64,000 nt of DNA from Pseudeuparius sepicola (Eukaryota > Arthropoda > Insecta > Coleoptera > Anthribidae), in NCBI GenBank assembly GCA_963920635.1, contig OY987301.1:22610501-22674500 (forward strand), given 5' to 3'. Both the position numbers and the translations under genes were made by a program. Shown piece after piece: positions 47,136-60,600 of this stretch. A model generated the notes under the pieces. That model was not told the DNA's origin, searched no databases, and worked only from the letters and a program-made list of their open reading frames with translations. How positions within the stretch are numbered: the stretch's first letter is position 1; the number at the start of each line of letters is the position of its first letter.

Positions 47136-48589
47136 TATATGATAACTTCAATAAATGGGTTGATAAAACACCACCGATGGTGACCAAGTGTACGTTGGTG
47201 AGTATGCAAATACTTTAAAATTTGGGACATAATTTTGGTTTTCGATCATGGAGATTTTTTAATCATTATCGGCCCTATTTTAAACGTAAGATCGAGTTTC
47301 TGAAAAATCGTACAAAATGGTTTATTTAATAAATATATGGCCACGTTTTACTGGCGATGAACATGTTTATTACAGCACTCGAAAGCCTTAATTTTTCTGA
47401 TTTTTTTTATTAAAGCCATTTTTCTTTATACCTACTCTTCCCTTAGAAAGTTATTCTTCACAAACACAATAAAATATTAATGGTTATCGCTATTGCCAGT
47501 AGAGTTTCCAATCATTTTATTTTTGGAGATACTCGCCTGAAGTTTCTTTGTTTCAAGGATCTTCAAAAACAACATCTTTTAACCTTCCTACTTTGTCAAG
47601 ATGCAAATCCACGGCCGCTACGATTTTTTTATATATCCGATTTTCACTAAAACCACTTAACGATTTTTTTTATTTAAAATCTGACACCACGGTGTTAATC
47701 AGGACACTACAGAACCTTATTATACTAAATTTGTACAAAAAATATACAGGGAGTTCCATTCTACGTGGTGCCAAGGTTTAGCAAAATAGGAATTTTAAAG
47801 GAATCTGTAATCAAGTGTACCATGTACCAGTTGAATGGTCAACTATTATTCAGGTATTATATATTAGATATTATCAGTTGTTTAGATTGGAAATGTATAC
47901 TAAGCAACAAGCTCCTTTTTACTGTTTTTAACGTGATTTTTAACAACGCGTCTTACATTTCGGGCAGGATAGCTTTTGTTGGGGGATACCCTGAATCTCA
48001 GAAAGGAGCCAAAGCTCTATGTGTATTATAAAATACGTGAGACAGAGGAATCGCCCCGAGTAGTAACCAAGTTTTGACACAATATTATGATATCTGACAC
48101 GGTGATAGGTGTCAGTATGTGGTACTTACATACTTTTTCGAGTTATTATGCTTAGCTGTGCGGTTTGTGGCACTCCCCTGGCGCCAAAACTATAATTGAC
48201 GGTAATAATCCATGGGCAAGTAATTTTGAAATTTAAATTAACTTTTGAGGTCCTACACCAAAGTGGCATAGGCGTTTGTGTAAGTACCTACTTGTTCATA
48301 ATAGTTATGAACAAGTTTTTACAATTATTGTAAATTTAAAATTAGAATAATTGCTACCTATATTATGACGGATTCCTAAACTTAAAGATATAAACGTGCC
48401 TTATATTTTTTGCCTGTATTTTTTTACTGTCCCAGTCGTGTGTTAAGTACAAATTTTCTCCTTCTTGGGGTTCTTTATTCAAAGGTACCTACTGACAGTA
48501 GTGATCTCGTTTCAGTCATTTTTTAAATTCGACTTCAATATGCAGTTAGACGACGAACCCCACAAAAGTATTCAAATTCGACGATTATA

Positions 48590-49436
48590 GACCGGGAGAT
48601 AGTGACAGATTTTTGGACGTGATTTTACTCAGTATGCCTTGCAAAGGGCATTATGTGACACATATTCTCACAATAATAAGGTATGAATCAGAGAGTCATC
48701 CTGGGTTCTTCATGTGAAAAACTGAGTTTTCAATTATTCGAAAAATATGCGTTTTGATATGATTTTATACAGGCTGCCATGTGTTCAAATAGAAAATTCC
48801 TCGGAAAACCATAGGCATACCGTTAGGGTGGGTCCAAAGGGCTATTATTGCCACGTTATCTTGTATTTTAATAATTAATTTTTCCATGTTTCTGAACAGG
48901 CTGCCAATGAGAAGTATGCAAGTTCTTATTATGAAAATGCTGAAAAAAGGATGGCATACCTTTCGCGCATGTCCAAGTACACTTTACATCGAATAACTCG
49001 TTTAAATGAATAAATAACATTCAATTTAAACAATACTTGGACATGCGCGAAAGGTATGCCATCCTTTTTTCAGCATTTTCATAATAAGAACTTGCATACT
49101 TCTCATTGGCAGCCTGTTCAGAAACGTGGAAAAATTAATTATTGAAATACAAGATCACGTGGCAATAATAGCTCTTTGGACCCACCCTAACGGTATGCCT
49201 ATGGTTTTCCGAGAAATTTTCTATTTGAACTTCATTATAAAAAACATTGCAGCCTGTATAAAATCATATCAAAACGCACATTTTTCGAATAATTGAAAAC
49301 TCAGTTTTTCACATGAAGAACCCAGGATGACTCTCTGATTCATGCCTTATTCTTGTGAGAATATGTGCCACATAATGCCCTTTGCAAGGCATACTGAGTA
49401 AAATCAAGTCCAAAAATCTGTCACTATCTCCCGGTC
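48590..49436. mobile_element. Long palindromic foldback element (family C, copy 2)
   Basis: This 847-bp copy is highly similar to 30793-31653 over its full length and is itself a near-perfect palindrome starting GACCGGGAGATAGTGACAG. The left flank is TA; the right flank is CA, a likely mutated TA. The loop is at about 48990-49030. The two copies are in the same intron-rich gene, about 17 kb apart. Confidence 0.9.
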
Positions 49437-50604
49437 CATTATGTATACATAATATTTACGAGTTTACTTGGGACTCCAACATTCTATAGGTACGTATTTA
49501 TAAGTTATAAATGTTCGTAAAATGGGATACCCTTCACCATTTATAATAATATATAATAGCATATATTATTAGTGCACCATATTATGAGGCATCTGCGGTG
49601 TGCATTAGCCAACTTTTAAATGTAACGGTGTAGATTTCTTAATCAGGACAATAATCAACTGCCTTTGAATTCTTTAGAATGCCAGTAAAATCTTGATATA
49701 AGTTGTATCATTGAGTAAAGGTTTACTCAATGGTAGTATTTTACAAAATGTAGTAAAAGATAGTCTCGTCGAGCAAAATAGCACTTTTGTCGTTTTGTAA
49801 ATTCCAACTGCGTATGGACATACCTATACCACCTACCAAAATCCTATAACCTTCCATATTATTTTAAATGGGTAGGTACTTAAGAATTTAGACTTTTTCA
49901 ACTCGCCATTTTATGGTGAAACTATCTCCATAATAATATATAAAAGTGCAATGTAATAAGTACATGTTCGTTGTTAACTAGGCCTCTGGATGATGTGCAT
50001 ACAAGAACACCTAATTATATGGCTATACGCATGTTTATTCTATTGAATTCATCCATTAGTGTAAATAATACAATTGCATAAGTACAACAGCTCACACATT
50101 TTTGTAGTATCTACTATTAACTTTCCAAGGAACTATTAGACTCATTGGTTATTTATTTCTTATTACTTCAGACTTTTACTCTGTTTATATATTCATGTGT
50201 GCTTATTACGAGCATTATTATGTCATATATGAATGAAATTATCCGGTCCAGTTGATATAGCAGTTAGTTATCACCGATACGTTTACTTGCACTTTTCTAA
50301 TAGAGGTACTTGGGGTAATATAGCAGAAGCCAATATCGCCAACGTCTACATTAGGTAGGTAAGTACAGCAGTCGCAGAAACTCTAAATGAAAATAATATT
50401 TATATAGCGAAGGTTACAATATAGTAATGAAACTGACTCACCCCTATATACAGTGTGACCCATTTGTTTTTTTTCTACCATTACCATACAAAGGCAGAGT
50501 GGGATTTGTAGTAATCACTACTAAAACGCATTTTAAGAAACACTTAGGTAGGACCCTAACGACCCTTAGATATTTTTAGAGACGACAATAGTACCTACGC
50601 TGAT

Positions 50605-50960
50605 TTGCTTTTCGCACTGCCACCGTCTGCAGGAGGGCAGCTTTATTATTTCTGGATGACATTCTGCAAATTTCTTAACGCGCCTGAAGCTGGAATGTCC
50701 ACAAACAAACCAAAAATAACCCCTTCGACCTCTCCCAACAAAAAAGTGTTGTTTTCTGACGTTATAGGCCGGCGCCGCGTCGCCTATCGGCCGCTGCCGC
50801 TTCGGCTGAATACCAAAAGGTAAATAAGAGGCTGTCCGAAGACCTTGCAGAGGTTACTGACTGAGCCCGAGTGGTTTTTGAACCCTAAGAGGTAAGAAGT
50901 CTCATTCTCCCGCCGCCGCCGTCCGTTCGGCCCAGGCTTCCCAGCCGCTTTAGTTATACA
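50605..50960. other. GC-rich spot in intron 1
   Basis: Two GC-rich blocks (50760-50815 with GCCGGCGCCGCGTCGCC; 50910-50945 with CGCCGCCGCCGTCCG) stand out from the AT-rich intron. They might mark an alternative promoter or enhancer of the surrounding gene, or an old GC-rich transposon. A 72-codon frame runs through part of it but is not recognisable as a protein. Confidence 0.35.
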
Positions 50961-52379
50961 GCATATAAAACCATTCTTGTGCGAACGTGGAGAGTATTAT
51001 AATTTGGTTAACTGTTCATTTTGTATCAGTTAGGTACATGACTCTACGATATGTATACAAGACAATTCGGAGGTAGATTGGCCTCGGGCAAAAAAATCGC
51101 GGTAACAGTCCCGACTATGCACGACGTGACCAACATAAACATTTTGGTGTATATGATCATATAGAAGACCCTATACGGGCTGATTAACAGTAACATTTCT
51201 TTCGCAAGCTAAGTTTTTAATAAAGTTCATTCCTTCTGACCATGAAGTGTAATTTTGTATAGGTACTTTCCATATTGACACAATGTTTTAATTGATTTGT
51301 CAAAACTGAAGTGATGTAAAATTTAAAACTAAACTTAAAAAAATTAAATAATACACGGAACAAAAGGAAGGTGTTGCAGATAGCCTTTGCTATTTTGATC
51401 CCCAATTGTTCTCATACGGATATACAGTGTGCAACAGAAATTATGGTAAATATTGTTGCAGCATGTTGTTAAAAATAATTACACTTATCTTCTTCGGTGA
51501 TTTGTGCGTGACAGAAAAGGCGTCTGGACTTTTTCTCTAAACTTAATTCGTTTGGTCGGGCATCGAATAAAATTTTGCACTTTCCCTAGAGCCTGTTGCA
51601 TGGAAATCAAGTATTTAAAAAAAGTAAAATTGTCTATTTGTTCGAAGTTAGGAAAAAATAATTACTATGAATTTTTCGTAGAAGTATATTTTGGAGAAAT
51701 TTGAATACTCTGTATTTTTTTTAAACCATATAGCGAGCGGGGAAATATATTATAAAAAAGTTTAATTATTTTCAGTTCTATAGAGCACACTGTCTCGATA
51801 TTGACCATCATGTGTCTTGCGCTCTGTATTAATAAAAATCAGTTTTTTAAAATTTAACGTCTACACTCTATATTTTGAAGTGAAGGCTTCTAAATATAAA
51901 AGGAATAAGTCTACGTAACACCCTGTACTACAGAACATGATTTGGTTATTGAGTATAGAATTTAATTTGAATATGTTCTTATCCTAGAAGATACAAAAAT
52001 GTTATTTAAAACTTTATTTTTTCCCAATATAACTTCTTGAAATTCCTTCTAACTTTTAGTATGATAAAGTACATTGTTTTGTTTGTAAATAGGACCAATA
52101 TAATTATTTTTTAACTTCGTTTTTATTGAAAATTTCTGAATTGATTATGATAGTTTCATAAAATATGGGCTGGTTTCCATGGGCGTGCATTATTTGTTTT
52201 ATTTTGATTGATTCGAAATCGCCGCAAATAAATATATTTCAGCACTTGACACTAGCTTTACATTTTGGAAATTATCTAGGTACAAATAAATAGCAATATT
52301 ATTTCAAATTACATGTAAGTAAGTCAAAATTAACTACCTTTTCATTTTTAACATTATGGTGATATTGGCTAAGAACGCG

Positions 52380-52470
52380 TTTCATGCTACGCCGCTGGCC
52401 TGTCGGGCGATGTGGCAGTCGGTAACACGGCCGCGAGCGCTGTTAGGCGTCCTCTCTCTTTCCTTGTCTA
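52380..52470. other. Second small GC-rich spot in intron 1
   Basis: CpG-rich sequence (CTACGCCGCTGGCCTGTCGG, and then CACGGCCGCGAGCGC) of about 80 bp in an AT-rich context. No partner repeat or protein is recognised. It may be regulatory or the remains of a transposon. Confidence 0.3.
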
Positions 52471-53909
52471 AGGTTTCTATGAATGTATTTATATGAACTT
52501 TTTGATGTGCCTTATTGAATCCCGATGATAAAACACTTTGTATATTACAAAGGAAACAACGACGAAACAAAACTTCTGTCGAAACGTTAATAAATTATTT
52601 TTCAAATCGAACACTCAATAATTTTATTATTTCTAATGCCTTTAATTATTGCAATTTTAAGGAATTTCCATTTTATTTACTTTCATATTAAGAATATGAT
52701 GATAAAATTGCAATGACATCATTTCCTGATATTCTACGCCGAGAAACCATTGTTTCTAACCACATTTTGTTTATTTTAAGGTCATCCCCAAAACGCACCT
52801 CTGCCATTCAAAGAAATAAAAGTTCCTGCTTGAATTATTATTTCAAGCGAAAATTTGAATATTAGAATGCCGGAATATTTTATACAGATTTAATTATATA
52901 AATTGCGTTTATGGTTAAGTTAGAGGGGGTTTCATAAATAATGTATAAATGTTATAGTTGCCATATTTCATACAGGGTGATGGGTACATGATGCTGATTT
53001 ACAAAGTCAACTATTTCTCCAAAAATTCAAACGAAAAATCGTATTTTTCAACTAATATAGAAAGTGTACTAAAAGAAATTATCGAAATTTGCCGGTTTAA
53101 TTTTGGTACATGGGTTAAATAAAAGCTTGTTTTTAAAAAGGTTTTTATGGCTTCGTTTTCAAGTTTTGTGATATGTTTCTGAAACGTATGTTTCTGAGAC
53201 GTATAATGCCAAGGCTCTTTTACTAACAGAAAGCCAAAGTGACTTGGGGCAAACAAAGAACGCTTTTCTTTATTCCAAGTGCGCGAGGTAGGTACTTACG
53301 ACTATCCAGCTATGACCCATTGCTTTTTTGCATTTTTTACGACATTAACACATTATATTGACATCACAGTGTCACAGCCCCTGGCGTCATTTTGTGACGT
53401 CATAAACTTGATCTACTTCAAACTTAGGATAATAAAGAAAATGCCACCAACAGGAGAATTCCATCCATCGACAATCGGTTTGACGCGCTATAACCTCTGG
53501 GTCACTACAGATTAAGAGAGTAGTAGGTACCATCTTGGTGACGTCACAGAATTCCACAGGATTTGGAAAAAAAATGTTAGATTCATTCATTACAATTTTG
53601 AAATTTGACAAACGGTTCTAGGCCGAGATTTCTATATCTATATGATTAGTAAGAAATTACGAAAAATTATGTAAAAAATAATACTTAATACATAGTTTTA
53701 TTACATTACATATTATATTCACCAAGAACAGGCCGTAGAGGTAAAACAATGACGTCGTCTTGACATTTTATTACTAACGTTATTTGTCGATCATGTCACT
53801 TACTAATTAAACACCTAAAAATGACGTCATGTTGATGTCTGCCTGCTAGCTTAGGTATTTAAACGCCTCATTTCGTCATAATATACTATTTATTTACAAG
53901 TGTATTATA

Positions 53910-55081
53910 CAGGGTGATTCATTGGGAATGGGAAATCCCAAAACTGGGGGTAGGGGAGACCAAAATATTGCGATTGAGTCCAACATTGCTTAAACAAATG
54001 TTGTTTGTTTGAAAGATACAGTGCGTTCAAGTTCTTATTTTTAAATTGAATTATGGCTGTATCTACCAAAATAATCAAGCTGCTGACCTGAAATTTGGCA
54101 CTAATATGTTTTTGGGGATGGAGAATAAGCTGAAAATGTCAATTTCTACGTATCTCACAGAGGGCGCCACTTGCGCGGTTTTTGGATCGTGCTTTTACTC
54201 GTAACTTTTGTGAGGTTATCTTTTTGGTCTTGCAGGTCCGTCATTTTAGTGCATCTTATCATTCTGCAACAAAAAGGTACTCTTGTTTCATAACGCCCAA
54301 ATCAACCGGTTGCGTTGAAATTGCCAAAACGTGCCCCGAAACACCTGTTGACTTCAAGATTCGAAAAATAAAATATTCACCTACTGCTTTCAAATATTGC
54401 ACAACGACTGTACCATTTAAATCGAGAAAAAAAACCATATGAACAATGTCCCAAAAAATGTTCACTTTCAAAATGGAACAGATTGAAACTCGACAAACTT
54501 TGGACACCCTATTTCCAGAAAACAAATGTGTTTCGACCAATGTTCATTTGGCATTTTTTTCATCCTTTTCAATGTACAGTTGATCTGTAACATTTGAAAG
54601 TAGTAGGTGAAAATTTTATTTTTCGAATATTGAAGTCAACAGGTGTTTTGGGGCACGTTTTGGCAATTTAAACGCAAACGGTTGATTTGGGCGTTATGTA
54701 ACAAGAGTACCTACCTTTTTGTTGCAGAATGAAAAGGTGCGCTAAAATGACAAACCTGCAGGACCAAAAAGATAACCTCACAAAAGTTACGAGTAAAAGC
54801 ACGATCCAAAAACCGCGCAAGTGGCGCCCTCTGTGAGATACGTAGAAATTGACATTTTCAGCTTATTCTCCATCCCCAAAAACATATCAGTGCCAAATTT
54901 CAGGTCAGCAGCTTGATTATTTTGGTAGATATAGCCATAATTCAATTTAAAAATAAGAACTTGAACGCACTGTATCTCTCAAACAAACAACATTTGTTTA
55001 AGCAATGTTGGACTCAATCGCAATATTTTGGTCTCCCCTACCCCCAGTTTCGGGATTTCCCATTCCCAATGAATCACCCTG
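53910..55081. mobile_element. Long palindromic foldback element, TA target (family H)
   Basis: The 1172-bp element begins CAGGGTGATTCATTGGGAAT and ends in the reverse complement, with TA on both sides. The outer arms contain CAAAACTGGGGGTAGGGGAG and CTTAAACAAATGTTG. The inner arms contain the module also present at 46121-47135. The two antisense open frames near the centre are by-products of the palindrome. Confidence 0.9.
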
Positions 55082-57127
55082 TATATTATATTATAGTGTA
55101 TTACAGTCAACGATATATATGAATAGATGACTCACGGTAATACAAATAACACGGTTTGTTTTGCTTCTACATTAGCCGGTCGGGGAGAAGAAGACGAGGT
55201 AATTTGTTGACAATGGCATTTCTTAAATTCAATCTCTCCCTCTCCTCTTTTGTAATGAATAATAAATAAGTTTTTGATAGACTTGCATGTCGTATATATG
55301 CTTTGAGATAATTATATTTACGAAATAACCTAAATCGTATCAAAAAACTGGAAACCTTGAATGTGCCAACAATAACACCTTTTTAAAATCATGAAACAAA
55401 ATAAGTTGCCTTTGGTAATGTATCTATTTCTATATATCGTTGATTACAGTAATAATATAATTGATAAACAGTCCTTGAATAGAATCACAAACACCTTGTA
55501 GATAATTTGAAATATATATTTGCGTTTTCAGTGCGTGTTATAGGTAGGTAAGTAAGTAATCCCTGAAAATAATGAGGTCCTACCGAATATTAATAGGGAC
55601 AAGAAATATATTAATGGTACAGGGATCCAGTACCACATTGGAACTTTATCAAGGCAGGTCAATTAAAAAAATCTGCCAACCCAATCTGGGGTTTCCACAA
55701 TATCGTAAACAAGTTTATGTTTACATATCTACTATATGACGTGTGCCAGAAAAATCTAAAATAAAAGAACCTATTTTGAAACGCTAATAAAGTGCTATGG
55801 TACATATCCTTGGGTTTATAGTCTCTACATAAGCTTGGTACATAATTATCTGGGTCCTGTCCTAAACAATGAAGCATCAGAGTGCATATAAAACCAAATT
55901 GATTCAACGGACATACGTGCACCATTCGTTTTCATTGAAACGATCTATTAATATGCGAGATCGCACTTTCTAAAAGCACGGATAAAATTAGCATTTGGCA
56001 ATAAAGCTAACACAGAAAATAACTTAGTTAACTACAAAGTTATCATAATGCCTTTAGTAATTACCCAATAAAAATAAGGTGGCTTGCCTTACCACATGAG
56101 TGGAAGGTGGAAGTATATGTTTGGGGAGAAATCAATTTTCTTATTCGTTAAATCTATTTTAAAAAATACAAGTTCAGTTTGTGCACACAATTTTGACTCT
56201 GTCTCGATAACGTTCGAACTGTTTAATATACAAATTTTGTACTTATAAACTTAACTATACCTAAATATAATAGGTATCTATAAATAAGAAAAATCGACAA
56301 TTCTTTTACAATAGCATCCTTAAATTTGTACACCATATTTTGCTGAACATTCCAAGTTTTTAAGAGATACATTATAAGTGATTCTTCTGACACATCTCAT
56401 TTGCAGCAGAACCACCAAATACCTATTTTAGTATCTAACATAGATATAATAAAGAACTTATTACGTAGGAAAAAAATTTTCGTTATTTAATCTAGTCCGT
56501 AGATCTACATATCCACGCACCTTTCCGTTATGTAGATAGTTAACTTTGAAACCGGTACCCATTCATTTGATAATTTGGTCAACATAATTGAACGTGTGAA
56601 CGAGAAAATCTATTTTGTGTATGCGCAGAACAAAGAAATCATTATGTGACCGAACTAACAGTATTATTTGTATCACACGAGGTCGAGTCTCAACTAGTTT
56701 AGTTCTCTCAGTTAAAATTTTTCGATAGCGGCGCAAATTTTATGTTTGAAATTTGGAAGTATATTTATATAAAGTCCATATGGTTCATAGGCTTCCCATA
56801 AAAAAAAAAATAATGATTAACACTTTTCAGGCCAAAAAGTTAATGTTAACAAGCCATAGGTGGATCGTGGATCGGTTCAGTGTAGACCTACATTTTCAAT
56901 AGTTGCGGTCTGGTCTCTTTAATCTTCAGTCTTATGAAATTAAAGGTTTAGAATGAACCTTACATCCCTGACTAAAAGGTAAAAGCCTGTTTTAGGCATG
57001 GAATTATCCGGCTTAATAGAAGTTTAAAGTAAATTGACATATAATACCTATAATAGTATCGCATAGAGCATAAGGATAAGGTATAAAAATAGTGGTCGAC
57101 AATGCAATAATTTGAAACTGCAATTCT

Positions 57128-57690
57128 TAAGGCCCGTCCACACATAGTTATTCAACATGTTATCGAAATTCCGCTGAAAAGCAACAAGTTACTTGCTATT
57201 TCAACAAGTTATTTGTTACCAGTCGGTGATTGGTAAAGATCAAAGCATGCTGGCAACAATGTTTTGGCAAATGTTGCGCCTGCGTCCACAGTATTCGTTT
57301 TAATTGCAGTTATAGAAAAATAAATCATTAATTAAAAATGTTGTCCCTATGATGCGAATTTTTTGGAGGCCACTGTATAAAAACGTTAATGTGGACGTTG
57401 CCGAAACATTGTTGCAAACATTCTTTGATCTTTACTGCTTACCGACCGGTACCAAATAACTTGCTGAAGCAGCAAGTATACCTAACTTGTTGCTTTTCAG
57501 AGGAATTTCGACAACATTTTGACTAACATTGTTGACATAAATATTGAGTAGCAAGTCCACACTTGCTAAGGCCCGTCCACACGGGCCTTAAAAAAATGTT
57601 GCTTGTTGCTTGCAATCCTACTTTAAAAGCTGTCAACAAGTTATAGAAGTTTTATGTAACATGTTACTAAGTGAAGAAGGGCCTTACCGA
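57128..57690. mobile_element. AAGGCCCGTCCACAC foldback family, two adjacent units
   Basis: TTAAGGCCCGTCCACAC (57127 onwards) opens a unit whose arms pair through GAAATTCCGCTGAAAAGCAA, GGTAAAGATCAAAG and AACATTGTT blocks up to about 57565. A second AAGGCCCGTCCACAC follows immediately, with inverted GGGCCTTA ends at 57583-57597 and 57680-57690. A stray end of family F lies in the loop near 57358. The target duplication cannot be read. Confidence 0.6.
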
Positions 57691-60600
57691 ATAGGTAGGT
57701 AGATAAACCTGATTTTGTCTAAGGTAGGTACTGAGTAAAATTCATGTAGAGATAGAGTGTGAAATAAATTATATTGGGTAGGGGGCGAAATCTTTACTAT
57801 TGCCACGCAAATTTCTGTGTAGAACTTCTAAGCTTTATATATATATTTTTGAAGATATTTTAGTAACGTAGCTATCTTGCTACTTTACTTAGTTAATATT
57901 TTTAAAGTTAAGGTTTTTTTCATTTGTGTCATTATTTTTTAAACAAAGGAGTTAATTCCTTTCCAATATGATACCCAGCTATAAGATCCTGACTCAAAGT
58001 CATTCTAGCAGGGGCTTGCGGTGACATTTTAAGTAAGGGAAGCAATGTTTAAAAACTTACCTATTTGTAATGTAATTCGATTCTTCGATCACTTTTTGCG
58101 AATTCGTCAATGACGTCATCATAAAAACGTCGATGCTCCAACATGTTCTGGAGAAGTATATTCTCAATAGACAACCGCGATATCTGTGAAAGTCATTCAT
58201 TGATTTTTGTGGTTAAATTTTTCATAGGGGGTTTTGCTCTTCCGTTTGTAATTAATTGAAGCTTATCCGCAAAGTTTAATGTTGAAAATCCCTTTATTAT
58301 TAAGGCATACACTACACATTCACACACACTCTTCTTACTTAATAATTGTCATTTTCAACGTCATTCCCGACAGCCGAAGTTGACGGTATTTGCATTCTAG
58401 TAATCCGCAACGCCATGAATCATTCCAGTTGATTTTACCAAAAAAGTCTTATGCAACGAAACAAGAGTAATCTAACCATTAACAAGAGTGTGTATTCTTC
58501 TCTTTGAAAAAAACAGGATGTTGCATGCGTATTCGCTTCGCTTTTATTGCGTTTAAAAAGAAAAGTAATTTGACCGATAAGGATCTATAGACGTATCTTA
58601 CTAGTTTAACTATAATTTTACACCCCATGGACCTCTAGACTCATGCATTATAAATCATTTTGCAATAGTTTATTGTTAGCGTGTTTTAAGACTGCCTACC
58701 TATTACTAACTAGGGATAAAGGTATGCAAAATACAATAAGTTCGTATTGAGAAATCACTTGACGTATAAATTATACCTACCTACCTACCTTTCCTATTTT
58801 AGATTACTGGAAAAAGTTGGCCCATGTCCCCAGATCTAGTAAATTCATATTAAAAAGATGGTAAACTTAGTTAACTAACTTTTATAGAAAACATTTTTCT
58901 ATGGCATAAAGAAAAGACCTCAAAGTCTTCTCAAAGGTTAAAATAACATGACATGGTGGTGGAAATCAGGTGGGTTGAAAATGGTTGCGAGGCTATTAGT
59001 GATAATGAATATGTCTTGGAAGTTAAATTATTATTTTTTTGTTTAAGCTCTCTAACTTGTAAAGAAAATGCTATACAGGATGATTTTTTATTACGACACC
59101 ACCGCGATTTTATCGCCTATTTTGCGACGCACAAAAAAACGTAAGAAACAAAAACGATGCGCAAAACAAGCGAGAAAATCGCTTTAATAAAAATAAATGA
59201 AGAAATTTCAATCAATTTTCTGAAACTATCTGAGCTCCATGTTGCATAAAGAGTATCGGTGCTGTCAATTTTCAACATAAAAGTTTTCTTCTATCTGTTA
59301 CAATACAATAAACATGCTACGGCTATTTCCTAATAGTTTTGCCCAATTTGCGTTTTTTTTTTTCATATTCCGCGACAAGTTGGAGATGGATTCTTTTTCA
59401 GTGTCACCTATAGCTTCTCTAAAATTGCTATACGTTTTTGTTTCTTAGTTTTTTGTCATGTGCAAAATAAGCGAGAAATTGTTAGGAAAAACTTGGGTCC
59501 ATAATGTGCTTAACATTTTCCATTACTTTAAAACATAATTATGGCTAAGAAGAAGTTCTCGACCAGTTTTCTATTTATTTTTTTCCCAGAATATTAGGTA
59601 TACTTATAGGTATTTATCTTTTCAGTTTTATAGGCATTTTTGTGTTTTCATCATTAAAGTGCTAAAATATACGAATCTTATTAACCGCAAACGTGCAGTC
59701 AATTCCTTCTGGCAACAGATGGCAGACGGCTATTGGAAAAGTTATTTTATGGGCCTTCTTCCAGGTCGAAATTAACAATGCCACATTCTTCAGTCAGCGT
59801 TTTTATTTTTGTTGCTTGAAACTTTATATTATAACTTATTAGAAAAGAAGAGACCTTGTTTATAATTTATAAATATTATGGATAGTTATATAGTAGTAAT
59901 TTTGCATTTCTCTCTATAAAATTAAAAACAGAGGTAGGTACTCTAGTTTTGTACCATCTTCAGACCACCTGTACATCCAGGGAAATCCCTCTATACACCC
60001 CACTCTCATTTCTTTTGTAAGGAAATGTTTTTATGAAGAAGAAGAAAAAATTAAAAAGTTGATCCTCTTATATGTTAACTCAGTCCGCGGACATACTGTA
60101 CATGATTCAAGATAAAGCACCTGCGTATTCTAAAGAATAATATTAGATAATGAAATAAATGGGATGAAATATCGTTTAGTATTGTTATACTTACTAGGAT
60201 ATCTATTATTAAATATTATATAAACGAGGAAGCCTTTTTGCAAAAGAATATAATCAATTTGCTAACAATAGAGTTTCTAACTTAGTTTTATATTTTTTTT
60301 CCGAAACTTATAACTATCGTTTAGCAAAGCGTTAGATGTAATTTCAAAGCACAATTTATAATAGAGCAAAAAACCCGCAAAACGGGGAGTAGACTGATGA
60401 TTCACTTCATAAAAACTTTGGAAGCCAAACTAAGTCATATCGTACCGAAAAATACCTATAGCGAATTTACTGTTAGGCCCGAACTATTCAAGTAGAAAGA
60501 GTACGGCTAAGCAATAAGCAATAATTGAATGGAACAACGCATTGTTAAACTTCTACATTGTGAAAAAACGACTGGGTGTGTAACTCTATAGATTCGAAAA

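Noticed and set aside
54182..54540. Overlapping 86- and 93-codon frames on opposite strands
   Set aside because: Both lie in the arms of the palindrome 53910-55081 and are a by-product of it.
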